A DNA stretch of 64,000 bases from Chlorops oryzae (Eukaryota > Arthropoda > Insecta > Diptera > Chloropidae), in NCBI GenBank assembly GCA_020466095.1, contig CM035808.1:53829022-53893021 (forward strand). Direction: 5' to 3'. The notes beneath the pieces are model-generated. The model saw only the letters and a program-made list of their open reading frames with translations. It had not been told where the DNA came from and did no database searches. The translations under genes and the position numbers were made by a program. Of this stretch, positions 11,153 to 21,459 are shown in pieces. Position 1 is the stretch's first letter, and each line of letters opens with the position of its first letter.

Positions 11153-11640
11153 ATCTTAGAATAAATTTAAATAAAAATGTATATGTATACATAGCTGCAC
11201 TTAAAAAAGCATAAGTAAAAATTTAATATCTCTTTAAAAAAAACCAATAGAATAAACTCAACTTAATTACCTTTCAAATAATACTTTGTTCTTTAATTTA
11301 GATGATATATGCATTATAACTACAAGTTTTATATGGCTTAATAAGCTATATATCTTTTTACTACACCTTATATGAACGTTAAAAACGCAAAGAAATTTAA
11401 TTGTGAGTTATTCCTTTGAAATTTATCAAATAAAAAAGCTCTACAATTCAAGAATAACGTAAGCGTCAGTATCAAATATATGGGATTTATACATTGAAAT
11501 TCACTGTTTTTTCCACCTCGCTTTTTTTTCTTTGGCAAGGCTGGGCTGGTCTTTTTAAATTTTTCTATTGAAAACATGTTTGAATTTTACAATTAAATTT
11601 AAATTCATCAATTTTTATAAAAATTTTATACGATTTGCAG
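11153..11640. other. AT-rich stretch, nothing recognised
   Basis: This is likely the 3' flank of the coding piece above (TAA-rich, AATAAA at 11161 and 11170) followed by AT-rich DNA. No convincing coding sequence. Confidence 0.4.
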
Positions 11641-11965
11641 GGGGTTCATTACCCCTGTATCTCCCAACTTTGAGTAGGCGTAGCACAAAAAGTGGGCGTG
11701 GCAGCCCACCCAAGTTAAATTTTTCCAATTTTAGAGCATGAATTTAAGCTCTGCTCCAAATTTCAAGTCTGTAGGACTAAAATGGCGGAATTTGGGTCCC
11801 CTTTTTACATGGGGGATGGGGGTTGGGGTGGTCGGATTTTTACAATTTTTTCAAAATTTCTTAATTTTATAAAAATAAACCTCCATGCCAAATTTCATTG
11901 CTCTACGACAACTCCTTCTATTTTTGGCCAAGCAATGTATGGAGTCGGCACACTGTGCGCCATGC
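11640..11965. repeat. Dispersed repeat with AAAGTGGGCGTGGCAG motif
   Basis: This stretch aligns by eye, in the same order, to 46812-47015. Shared words include AAAAGTGGGCGTGGCAG, a GCGGAATTT..GGTCCC block, CCAAATTTCATTGCTCTA and AACTCCTTCTATTTT. Its right end (TCGGCACACTGTG) is the reverse complement of a word near 9590, so the repeat may have an inverted partner there. No coding capacity. Confidence 0.55.
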
Positions 11966-12729
11966 TCATATTTTAGAGTGTACTAGCACAAAAACAACAA
12001 GCATACGAAAAAAAATAGCGTCAGTTGCGCTGCTCTCTCGCATTCTCTCGAAATTTAAAAAACAGCTTTCGAACTCACATGTACACGCTGTCGGTGTGAA
12101 AGCTATAAAACAGCTTTTGAATGTCGCTTATGGACGTTTAATGGGCCTGACAACCTCTGACCTAAAGTAATTGATTTCGAAGTCTTTGCATTCTAAAAAA
12201 ATCCGTATAGAAGTTTTCGGGAAAAACACCTAATTATATGAAACTTTGTCTTTTTTTGTGCATTGAAAGAAACAAAAATTAATTTTTCCCGTTATTTTAG
12301 AAATCACATAAAAAGGATTTTTATTTTCAACAGAAAAAATAAAAATCCGAAAATAACTTTTATATTCGGACTTTTAAATAAAAGTTGCAAAATAACAGTT
12401 AAATGGGACTGAAAAAATAAAAATCTTTAATAACTGTTATTTTTGGCTCGAAAAATAAAAATCTCTTTATTAGACTTCCATTCTAATTTTTTTCTTTTCA
12501 GTTGAAAAATAACTGTTTTAATTGGATATTTTTAAAAAAAAGTTTTAAAATAATAATTATTAAATAACTTTTTTAATATCTCTTATAACAGTTACGGTCC
12601 CTGTTTTATATATAAAAGTATTGTAAATTGTCAATCTTGTCTTTTATTTAAAAGTAATGTAGGATTGTATGACGTGCGTACCTACCCAAGTGCCACGGCG
12701 TCATACCTTTTAATCTCAATATCCCAACA

Positions 12730-14160
12730 AGTTCTCTCAGGGACGTGAAATGGCACTAGCTGTAGAAGATCCGGAGAGTCAATTCTAGCATCGATAATAT
12801 ATTTGATGAACCCAACTCTCAATGCATCCCGTCTGTCGAAATTCGTAGCAATTCTAAGAGAAAAAGGCGCAGGTTATAGGCCAGCATGAGGTCATATGCA
12901 AACCTATTACGCAGAGCATATTTCGTGAATCTCCATTGTATGCGTTCAATTCTATTTGAGTGAATTCCATATGAAGCGTTCCACATCATGCTAGCATACT
13001 CTAGAATCGATCGAATATGAGCATTATAAAGAATTTCATTTGGAGTCGGATCAATAAATTCTTTTATGTTCCGTTTAAGGAAACCAAACTAAGACCTTGC
13101 TTTATAAATTAGTTGATCGATATGGTATCGAAACGAAATTTTGGAACAAAAAAATAATCCAAAGTCTTTTATCATAGTCTTCCTAATGCAGATATGATTG
13201 CCTTCAAATTTAAATTCAAATATCATGGGGTTCAATTTCCGACTGTATGTCACGATTTTACATATTAAAAACTAATGCCGTTAGACCACCAATAACTTCT
13301 TGAAATTTAATACAGTCTTCAATATTAGATTCATTTGCATATAGCTTAAGGTCGTCAGCGTAAAACAAAATTTAAGGTTCATAGGTACATCATTTATGAA
13401 AAGTAGAATAAAATGGTCCTAAGTGACTTCCCTGAGGCACACCCGAGTTTACCAATTTGAATTCGGATTGCTTATTGTCAACTTTCACAACCAGTTTCCT
13501 GTTGCCAAAGCAAGATTTTATCTATCTTAATATATTTGAATGAACCCCTTAGCAGAAATTTTTGGCACAAAATTAAGAATTAAACCAATTTCGTTTCTGT
13601 CGACCTTCCTGGAAAGAAATCGTGATGGCCGGGCACAAAGTAGTTTTTAATTCAGCTAGAAGTCAATTACTAAAGTTTGTCAAGAATTTTAGGTAAAATC
13701 GACAATTAAGTTATCGACCGATAGTCCACCGCAAGGTGTTTTTGTCCTCCTTTGTGAATAGGCGAAATGTAAAAGAAATTCCATTCCTCTAGCATAATTT
13801 CTGATGAGAGTGATTTTTTGAAAATGATGACTGCTGCTCGAGTCAAGACCAATGCACAATGCCTAAAAAGCGAGGGCGGGAGAAGGTCAAAACCTGCCGC
13901 TTTATTGCAAAGAGGTTGCATATATCCTGTGTGCTGTTTGCTGTTTTTCCTGCATATACTAAGGTTGGCTGGGCGACTTTCGTTTCGAATTATGGAATGA
14001 CTAGAATTCTCTCGGATTTGCTTAAATTTTCGTTTCCATAGCAAGTTAGTAGTTCTTATAGAGAAAATTGGACAAAACTCAAATTCTTTCCTGAGTAAAA
14101 TGAATCTACTCTTATGTTCAGGAAGTAGAATGTTTTTGAAAATCTTATGAGCCTTATTTC
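12730..14160 (-). pseudogene. Non-LTR retrotransposon reverse transcriptase (RT-A)
   Basis: Minus-strand segments in several frames give the RT motifs in order. GFDLLPPSLF and PIHKGG lie near 13880-13750. SGVPQGSHLGP is near 13440, FYADDLKLYAN near 13350, and RSILEYASMMWNASYGIHS near 12990. The thumb/C-terminal part RRDALRVGF is near 12820. Many stops and frameshifts make it inactive. The 14045-14160 stretch matches the basic linker upstream of the RT. The C-terminal tail resumes at 6453 beyond the LTR insertion. A jockey-type affiliation is likely. The endonuclease domain is missing where RT-B begins at 14166. Confidence 0.8.
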
Positions 14161-14165
14161 TCTTG

Positions 14166-15052
14166 TGTTCAATTTCAATTCAATTCAATTTATTTACTGC
14201 TTATAGACATTTGTCTGTAGCAGTGTTAGATTTTATAATATACTGGCATGGATGTACAATTTTTTGGGATTTAAACAGTGAAAATGAGAGTGATTTGCTG
14301 TACCTTTAGACTAATTACTCATGTAGAAGAATAAGAAGGATCTTAATCTTAGGCTATTTACAATATAGTTATATAACAATTTGGTAGAGTTTTTATCAGT
14401 GCAATTTAAAATGACTGTTAAGTTACCATAAGAGGCGGAGATGAGATGGCTTAAAAACTTATTTCTAATTACTGAGTATGCCGGGCATTCAAAAATGAAG
14501 TGAATTAGAGTTTCGTTGCTGTCTAAATTGCAAAGCGTACATTGAAAGTTTTGGTTAATTACATAAAAATTACCATTTATACAAAATCTGAGCATAAATT
14601 GGGTGGAAAGTCGCATTTGGCAAATTATCTTGGCTACATGGAAATGATTTTGGTTTTGAAGATACTCGGCCACTTGATCATCGAGTGATCTGAGAATTCT
14701 GCAGTTCATAAAAGTGGTGTTAGAAGAGGATAGGATATCCTTGAACTTAAGGTGGCGATGGTAACGTTCGAGGGCAACGTTTCTTTGATTCTCCCACGCT
14801 AAGGGATCAGTAGAATCCCACATGTATGTCATATTGATTTGATTTAAAATTTGATTGAACTGTGTTACCCAATTGTATTGCATGGTGGTGTTTGTGTGTA
14901 AATGCAGGTGAATTAATCGAATTAGTCAAATTTTTGGGAGGCGGATAGGTTCCATTTTAAAAATTCGGACAATAAAATTCCAAGTTAACTGAAAGACTTT
15001 GAACGATATTTTGACTAAACCTAGTTCAAGTCTAAGAGAGGCATTTGGGGTG
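14166..15052 (-). pseudogene. 3' end of a second non-LTR retrotransposon (RT-B)
   Basis: A 190-codon minus-strand frame (14883-14311) has the C-terminal CCHC-type motif CTLCNLDSNETLIHFIFECP, typical of ORF2 proteins of several non-LTR clades. It is followed by a 3' untranslated region ending in TTGAATTGAATTGAA at 14170-14190, a simple-repeat tail of the kind such elements have. Coding sequence may continue upstream into the assembly gap at 15053. The tail abuts the truncated start of RT-A, so RT-B probably inserted there. Confidence 0.7.
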
Positions 15053-15152
15053 NNNNNNNNNNNNNNNNNNNNNNNNNNNNNNNNNNNNNNNNNNNNNNNN
15101 NNNNNNNNNNNNNNNNNNNNNNNNNNNNNNNNNNNNNNNNNNNNNNNNNNNN
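15053..15152. other. Assembly gap (100 N)
   Basis: Exactly 100 N, an arbitrary-size placeholder. Sequence continuity between RT-B and RT-C cannot be assumed. Confidence 1.
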
Positions 15153-15683
15153 AATTGGAACCACCATCTAGCGTATATCTCAATCAAAGCCATGAAGGCG
15201 ATATTCGCATGCGAAAGGCTGTACGGTAAAGCTTGGGGAGTTCGACATAAGATGATAGTGTTGTCCTTTAAAACAGTCGCCTTACCTATACCCACATAAG
15301 CATCTTTGGTATGGTGGCCTAAAATAAATCAAAGAAAATCTCAGAACATCTTAAACAAGATATAAAGAACAGCCTGCCTTAGTGTGACGGGGGCCTGTCC
15401 ACCTACAGGTTTGGCATTTGCTAACAGGGCTAACACCTCTACATATTGTGGTTGACAACGAAGCAGCCCTTGCAGCACTCAGGCTCCCTTACTTGTGCAG
15501 TATGAAGGATGGAAACCTCATAGGGCATATGAACGTCCAAGAAATATTTTGGGACACCCCTTGTCTTGGGTTACAAAAAAAGTGCAGAAAAAACACATTT
15601 CCTACCGAGATTATGAGGTGGTGATGAGTGACCGCGACTCGTGGAGAAACAAGAATATAAAAATCGAAGAAGACTCGCAGAAA
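15153..15683 (+). pseudogene. RT C-terminal region of an RNase H-bearing retrotransposon (RT-C)
   Basis: The plus strand shows the region after the RT core: NWNHHLAYISIKAMKAIFAC, then LYGKAWGVRHK and, after a stop, ASLVWWPKI. Further on come a SVTGACPPTGLAF block and LTPLHIVVDNEAALAALRL. At least two frame changes occur. The element is cut by the Tc1 insertion at 15686, and its RNase H start appears on the far side at 18629. Confidence 0.7.
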
Positions 15684-15880
15684 TACACTGGCGGTCATGA
15701 AAACCGCACCAATGGTAACATTGCCATTTAATATGATAATTTTGGGAATTCACCCGGTTTTTTCTACATTAATAACGGGGGTTTCCCGAAATTCAGTGTT
15801 TTTGATGTGTTGACAGAGAAAATTAGCTATTCGCGAGTGATAATCTGTTGCAATTGGGTTGAGTAGCGCAAAACAGCTCA

Positions 15881-16965
15881 ATGGGTGCAAAATATACACA
15901 ATTGGACCGTGATAAAAAAATTGCTTTTGATGCGTTGGTGGCGATCGGTCTGTCATATAGGACAATTTCGAAGAGAGTTAGTTGCTCACATTCTACGGTA
16001 GTGCGTTTTTTTATAAAAAAAAAATTCTTCAGAGGTCCTAGAGCGAAAAAAAGGATCTGGTCCCAAACGATCAACTGACAGCAGAATAGATGGCATAATA
16101 AAAGGGATCAGCTTAAAGGATCGCTTTAAAAGTGCTGTTTCTATACGGGCAGAGCTGGAAATACACTATGGAGTGAAAATAAGTGTGGAAACAGTGCGCA
16201 GAAGATTGCGAGAAGCCGGTTTGTATGGAAGACGTCCTGCAAAAAAGCCCATGCTGACCAAAAATATGAAAAAAGCACGTCTCGAATTGACTAAAAAACA
16301 TAAGAACCGGACACTTTATCAATGGCGAAATGTTTTGTGGTCAGACGAAAGCAAGTTCTACTTGCAGTGCGCTGATAGCTAGCCATACGTACGCCGCTTT
16401 CATGGAGAGTGAAATAAGGAACATTGTATTGTGAAAACCGCCAAGTTCCCTCAAAGTCAGATGATCTGGGGATGCTTTTCTTTTTACATCCGTGGTTCAT
16501 CGTGGCAAGTTATAAAAGACTTTCTGGTCCCGGCTCTTGAAGACCATTTTTTTTACACTTCGGACGCAATTTTTCAAGACGACTCTGCGCAATGCCACCG
16601 AGCTAAATCAGTAAGTAATGGCTTATATCGATTGCGTAGTCTTTGTTAACCATAAAAAGCCAAAGAAAGTGTTACCAAAAACCATCTTTTTTATACAGCT
16701 GGGATAAGTGTTTGAAGAAATCGAAGTGTCAGGCTTGACTTGGCGAGGAAACTGCACCGACCTGAACCCAATCGAGCACTTATGGCACGTTATGAAACGT
16801 AAAGTTGCAGAACAGAAACCCCACAATAAGAAAGAGCTAATTTCAGCCTTAAAACACGTTTGGTATACTGTTCTTACGGAGAAAACACTTAAAGACCTTG
16901 TTGATTCGATGCCTTCAAGGATAAAGGCCGTAATACAGGCTAGAGGAGGCGTGACATCATACTGA
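15881..16965 (+). pseudogene. Tc1-type transposase, broken
   Basis: An N-terminal HTH (MGAKYTQLDRDKK to HSTVVRFFIKK) is followed by a frameshift in a run of ten A at 16015-16024. The second HTH and linker follow (VETVRRRLREAGLYGRRPA). The DD34E triad is visible as VLWSDESKF, IFQDDSAQCHR and DLNPIEHLWHVMK. Stops fall after CADS (16379) and in the next few codons. About 95 bp between AKS and FEEIEV starts GTAAGT and ends in AG, so it may be an intron or a GT-AG-like insertion. The C-terminus RIKAVIQARGGVTSY is normal for Tc1. Confidence 0.85.
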
Positions 16966-17049
16966 TTTATTCTTATTTTGATTAAACGATACACTCTTAA
17001 CAAAAATTTGTGCATCAAAACGAATTTAACTGCTTTAAACGCTTAAAAA

Positions 17050-18420
17050 ATATTGTTGAGCCCCATTGTTGTAGTATAGTGTGCACAGCGCTCAAACTGT
17101 GTCGAGCGCACAAATGTCACTAAATTACAACGTAGGGTACCAAGCGCTCAGACAATGTCGAGCGTATAATAGTCCCCGTATTTCCTTTATCAAATAAAAG
17201 ACACCAACAAATAGGTTTTAATCCTTTTGTCCGTTTTTCCCGCTGTCGCTACGCAGCTAAATCCCACCAGCGGCGACAAAACGGGAAAAAAGAGGGCAAC
17301 ACTTCGAGCCCAGCTGCTCGCCACTTTTTCCCGCCGGGCTTGACTGGCAACACCGGTGGGTTTTTAAATAATATTCCAAAAAGAACAGTTGCAAGTGAAA
17401 CACGTCTGCGATTTTCTACCACGTTCCGATTTAAAATACGAGTCAGTGAAGTGTATTGTGAAGTGCGGGCCGCGTTCGCGACACCTTTTTTTTCTCCAAT
17501 AATCGTCGGTAAATTTGCCACGGGACTCTTTTAAAACCCACGAAACCAACAGCAATCAACGCATAAACAACGCCAACAACAACAGCAGCAGAAACAACAA
17601 CATCCTCAGCAGCAGCAACCGTCACGACAGAACCACGACACCAATCCGTCCGACGCCACCAGTCAAAGGTACGAGCTTTTATATCTTCTAAATACGATTT
17701 CCCTTTGCCCCATTTCGGTCGCAAGACCAATAATTCTTTACGGGCCCAAACACCTTTATTTAACAAAATGAATCCTATACTTCCAAATACAAATATCCCT
17801 ATTGCTTGCCTATTTACTTCTACGTCGTGGCCCTTGGATGAGTACGTGTGCAGAAGTCCTCCTCCAGTCGTCGAAGCTCCGTTTATACATATAGATCAAT
17901 ATTGCTGATCTTACAATATTGAATATTCCCATGGTCCGCGATCGTCGTCGATTCTTCCCGAACATATTGCATAAGCTTGACCGCGACCTTCACCCGCAAT
18001 TGTACCAACATGCCATATTGTTACTACATACAGCTATTCCGAAAAACTCTTGACGTGTGTTGTTGTTGTTATTGCCAGCGATCGGATTGCAATTGTGCAT
18101 TCGCTGCGCCAGCGCTGATGTTTGTCAATCGGGCATATACTGTGCCGGTGTTGTTGTTGTTGCAAGCGGCCGAACTGCATGTTTGCATTTGTCAGCAATT
18201 TACGCTGGACAGTGCTTTTGAGTAGCATGGAATCACCTTGAAGTAGAAATTCATAAATGCAGGTCACTGCCTTTTGCTTTTGGGTCTTTTAGCTTTCTTT
18301 CCTTTTGTTTATGCTTCATTCGCACTTTGTTGTTTTGATTTAGTTTGCGAGCGTGAAGAAGAAGGAGGAAAAATATGTTTGTGAGTCTAAGCAAGATCGC
18401 GACTCACAACACCATGAAAT
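17050..18420. other. Foreign-looking 1.4-kb segment inside the Tc1
   Basis: It is GC-richer than its surroundings, with an AATAAA-containing stretch at 17194, CAA/CAG-rich DNA at 17567-17630 and TTGTTG runs near 18060 and 18150. The early part (17060-17350) looks like an LTR, with R/U5-like and polyadenylation-like signals. No gag, protease or polymerase motif was recognised. In the second tandem copy a 172-codon minus-strand frame (23408-22890) is open, but a 4-bp difference breaks it here. I treat that frame as uncertain. Confidence 0.45.
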
Positions 18421-18628
18421 AAATTTTGGGTTTTTCCTAACAATTTTGTTTTTAATCAAAATTAAAATGTCAAAAAAATTCAGCATTGCGAATTTTATTC
18501 CGCTACTTCGTATTCGAGGTGAACAACCCTAAAAATAACTCAAAATTGGTTTTCTTTAATTAATATATGCACCATTAAAAAATTTCACGAAATTTTGAGG
18601 TGGTGCGGTTTTCATGACCGCCAGTGTA

Positions 18629-18700
18629 GGTACACTGACGGGTCCAAAATGGATGACGGCAGCGTGGGAGTGGGAGTTGCTGAGCCAAACTTCCAAAAAG
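18629..18700 (+). pseudogene. RNase H start of RT-C, right of the Tc1
   Basis: The plus strand reads YTDGSKMDDGSVGVGVAE, the first catalytic-Asp motif of a retrotransposon RNase H. It lies directly after the Tc1 right TIR and TA. It continues RT-C (15153-15683) across the insertion and then stops. Confidence 0.75.
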
Positions 18701-18989
18701 CAACTGGGTAAGAATTCGTGAAACGGGCCACCCATTTCATGACATTTTCAAATCTAGACAACAAGAATTTTATTTTACGTTATTCAACGCAATTACCCTC
18801 TCCTAAAATTTCAAAGAAAAATCAGAAAAATTGCAAAATTTATTAAAAATAAAGAATTTTGCATACTCTTTTTTCAAATATTTATATAACATAAACCAAT
18901 AATTTTCATTAAATTTCACCTTATTAATAATTGTTTAAAATTTGATGAACTTTACATAAAAAATTTATTTAAAAAAGTAGGTTTTAATA

Positions 18990-19389
18990 TTAATTCTGCT
19001 TAGGTTAAGTATAACTTCCGCCCTGACGTATGAGCCTCTTTGCCTGCCTCATGCCCTTGTGGGCTCTCCAGTATTCATTGAGGCTACGTTCTTCCCATCT
19101 TTTAATAAGGTCGTTTCTGAAGGTATTGTTAACTCCGCAAAAACGTTCTGGCCCAATGAAGGGATTCGTCGCGGCCCTTTTGGCCAGACAGCCCACCCTT
19201 TCATTGCCTTCGTGTCCTTCGTGCCGCGTATCCAATAAAAAGCTAACTTATTCCTCTTGGATAGAGTTTGAAGGAGCCCGTGGCACTCATAAACTTGTAA
19301 AGAGTTCATGGTAAATGCCAATAAGGCTCTTAGAGCCGCTTCATTGTCTGAGAAGATACATATGCAGGAACCTAGTATAATAACTAGTA
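18990..19389 (-). pseudogene. Later RNase H part, opposite strand
   Basis: The minus strand carries CIFSDNEAALRALLAF, then VYECHGLLQTLSKRNKLAF and a WIRGTKDTKAMKG stretch equivalent to the WxPGHxGxxGNE motif. A downstream MRQAKRLI block follows. This is the continuation one would expect for the RNase H that starts at 18629, but on the other strand, so an inversion or an adjacent inverted copy is implied. A MITE inserted at 19390 cuts it. Confidence 0.7.
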
Positions 19390-20253
19390 AGGTAAGTGTA
19401 CCACGTAAGGCCCACCTAACACCTTTTCGATTACAGCGTACAAAGTATTGATGATAGAAACCCGATTGTTTTTGTGTTGTTTTATTTGATAAATTTTCTA
19501 TAGAAAAACAAAAAATTCTACCAAAAATCATTATCGGAAAAGCTCCTAAAATGCGATTTAAAAAAACGTCATTTTGGGCCTTACGAGGAACATGTGTACC
19601 TTAAAAGGCCCACTTACTCCTTGTTTGAGATAATGAACCCAAACTTGCATTCATTACTTTTGAAAGCCTTTTATGTTAATTTATATTGTAAAAGCTAGTA
19701 AAAAAAATTAAAATATCAGACAAAATTCGTTTATTTAAAAAAAAAAACTTAACGAATGTTACTAACCTATTTTTGATTAAGAATTAAAGATTAAACGCTA
19801 TTTAAGCAAAAAAAAGGTATAGTTGCCGTCTTTTGACCTCAGAGCAACTCAATATAAAGTTTCTTAATGACCGTTGTTGAATTTTTTATGGTGGGCCTTC
19901 ATAGGCCTTCCAAGAAAAAAAAATTTGCTATTGATTTTTTTACAATAAACATATCTCTGTATCTTCACAATACAACAAACTTTGTTATTTTAAGAAAGCA
20001 ACCCACAATTTCACTATAGATCATTATTTTTTAAGCATCGTCCACTATAAAAATGGCTTTTTTACGCCTCTGTTATTTTCAATTGACTGTGGTCGCCGCA
20101 AATATAGTGCGATTGTCTTAATTTTTTATTTTTACGAAATAACTTGAGGACATGTTTCAACATGTGCAAGTACAGAAACATTTGATAGTTAGAAGTTGGT
20201 TAAAATGAAAGTGGGCCTTACGAGGAGCCGGGCCTTACGTGGTACACTTACCT
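19390..20253. mobile_element. 864-bp TIR element (unit 1)
   Basis: The ends AGGTAAGTGTACCACGTAAG are perfect inverted repeats. The flank TAGTA is present on both sides (19385-19389 and 20254-20258), so the TSD could be TA or TAGTA. Interior words GGGCCTTACGAGGA repeat near both ends. No coding region. The same element is at 24832-25696 in the second tandem unit. Confidence 0.8.
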
Positions 20254-20258
20254 TAGTA

Positions 20259-21459
20259 TATATAATAATTCAAAATTTTTCCGTTATGCATTCTTATGGT
20301 AATCTTTTTGTACATACTTATAACTGATACTTTAAGGAATAAATAAGCATCATTCTTTTTGTGGTTGTTGTTGTTTTACAAAAATTATAGCGTAATACGT
20401 CACAAATTTATATGGTTGCGTATGTTTTGCACAACACTGTACCAACCTACACGTCTATATCTTAATGTCATGCTTTTTTGAATAAAAGGTTTTGGCGAAT
20501 GCAATACTATTTTTGTTGACAAATGAAAAATAATGATTTTTTTTATTCCCACAATATTACGAATTTTGACCATCATCTTTTCTTAAATTCGATCTCCACT
20601 TCTTCATTCTTTCCTTGACTTTGTTGTTTTATTCTTTCTTTTCCATCTTTTTGTCCAAAATATAAAAACATTAAATATTATTGAAGCTTTCGTATTCGGA
20701 TTTGCTCTTACCGTAACTCACGCGACAGATTTCAACAGTAAATAATAGATATGTAAGCAAAATATATAGAATTTTTTTTATCACTTTTAATTGTTAAACT
20801 TATTCTCTCTTTATCCGCAAAAGATCTTGTACTGAAATTTTTTTTTTTAAACACTGGTCAAAAATTACATATATTCGTAACTCACGCGACATAAAAATAG
20901 ATATTAAAACAATATAAAAAATTTACAGTTATTTCAAAACAAGCGCTCTCTTTGCATAGTGTGGCTATAATTCAAAATTATTAGACAAAATTTTACCCAA
21001 TACCATTCCTTTTAACCAGCCGTAGGCTTATAAAATGTTCATACAAAAACTATATCAAGATTATCGAAAAATTTCGCCATAAGTTTCGACAAGGTTTTTT
21101 GGTTTAAATATTATGTAAGATATTAAAACTTTCAGAATTAAAGCTTCATGTATAAGAGTATTCTAATATATAAAAAAGTTTGACTTAGCAGCACATTAAG
21201 TTTTTATGTTGTGGTTGACATTTCTATGGAAATGCCCATATAGCTTACTAGAATTATTAATTCATTAATGGCAATACCATTTAAGTTACTTAAACTAACC
21301 GCTACGCATATTTGTTCAACAGATGATTTATCTCGTAGCAGAATTATTTGTGTGCAATACATACAAGTACAAGTACGTCTCCCCCTCTATTTAAGCCCGC
21401 CGATGAACTGCAATCTCTTCTAAAGTCATTATAGCTTATATCCGAAATCTCAGATGAGA
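20259..21459. other. AT-rich stretch, end of tandem unit 1
   Basis: No gene recognised. The word GTAACTCACGCGACA occurs twice, near 20713 and 20877. The stretch ends at the duplication junction. Confidence 0.5.

Larger units (their letters stand above)
8950..12159. mobile_element. hAT element, 3.2 kb, inside element X
   Basis: The 14-bp TIRs CAGAGGTTGTCAGG are flanked by a perfect 8-bp duplication ACCTAAAG (8942-8949 and 12160-12167). A hAT transposase C-terminus lies near the left end on the minus strand. A related terminal segment of about 75-100 bp occurs in the loop of the palindromic element at 47049-47992. The interior also holds diverged 0.36-kb repeats, an unnamed transposon-type C-terminal coding piece and a dispersed repeat, so the element has probably received further insertions. 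Confidence 0.85.
7053..12603. mobile_element. Element X: long-armed, 8-bp TSD, hAT-like
   Basis: X starts CAGGGATCGTAA and ends with the complement of CAGGGACCGTAACTGTTAT. It is flanked by a perfect 8-bp duplication, TTTTATAT (7045-7052 and 12604-12611). Arms of about 340 bp, roughly 7185-7526 and 12205-12540, are nearly identical in reverse complement. They consist of AT-rich sub-repeats such as AAAATAACAGTTATT. Without the nested hAT the element is about 2.3 kb. The TSD length and CAGGG start point to hAT; no transposase of its own was recognised. It contains a tRNA-like stretch, a TA-flanked MITE, element Y and the hAT at 8950. Confidence 0.85.
6454..12729. mobile_element. Solo LTR carrying a 5.5-kb nested insertion
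   Basis: The left end TGTTGGGAGTCACGCC and right end ATATCCCAACA give the inverted TGTTGGGA/TCCCAACA termini of an LTR. Both sides carry the 4-bp duplication AGTT (6450-6453 and 12730-12733). The LTR proper is 6454-7052 plus 12612-12729, about 717 bp. A second solo LTR of this family at 30817-31337 lacks the insertion and shows the two halves are contiguous. It is a Ty3/gypsy or BEL-type LTR; the family is not settled because no internal region is present. Confidence 0.88.
15686..18626 (+). mobile_element. Tc1-like element, 2.94 kb, complete ends
   Basis: The 25-bp TIRs begin CACTGGCGGTCATGAAAACC and are perfect at both ends, with TA duplications at 15684-15685 and 18627-18628. Tc1 elements are usually near 1.6 kb. 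Here about 1.4 kb of unrelated GC-richer sequence (roughly 17050-18420) lies between the transposase and the right TIR. The element interrupts RT-C immediately before its RNase H domain. Confidence 0.93.
16014..21459. repeat. Tandem duplication, unit 1 (5446 bp)
   Basis: The unit begins in the A-run inside the Tc1 transposase and ends at CTCAGATGAGA. The next unit repeats it in direct orientation with offset 5446. The two units differ by scattered single-base changes and small indels, for example TACATATAGATC against TATAGATC near 17884/23333. Confidence 0.95.

Noticed and set aside
14926..15299. Open frames that run through the first N gap
   Set aside because: They consist largely of unknown residues across a placeholder gap.
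19049..19531. Single 160-codon gene on the minus strand
   Set aside because: Its first 45 or so codons come from the inserted TIR element; only the RNase H part is meaningful.
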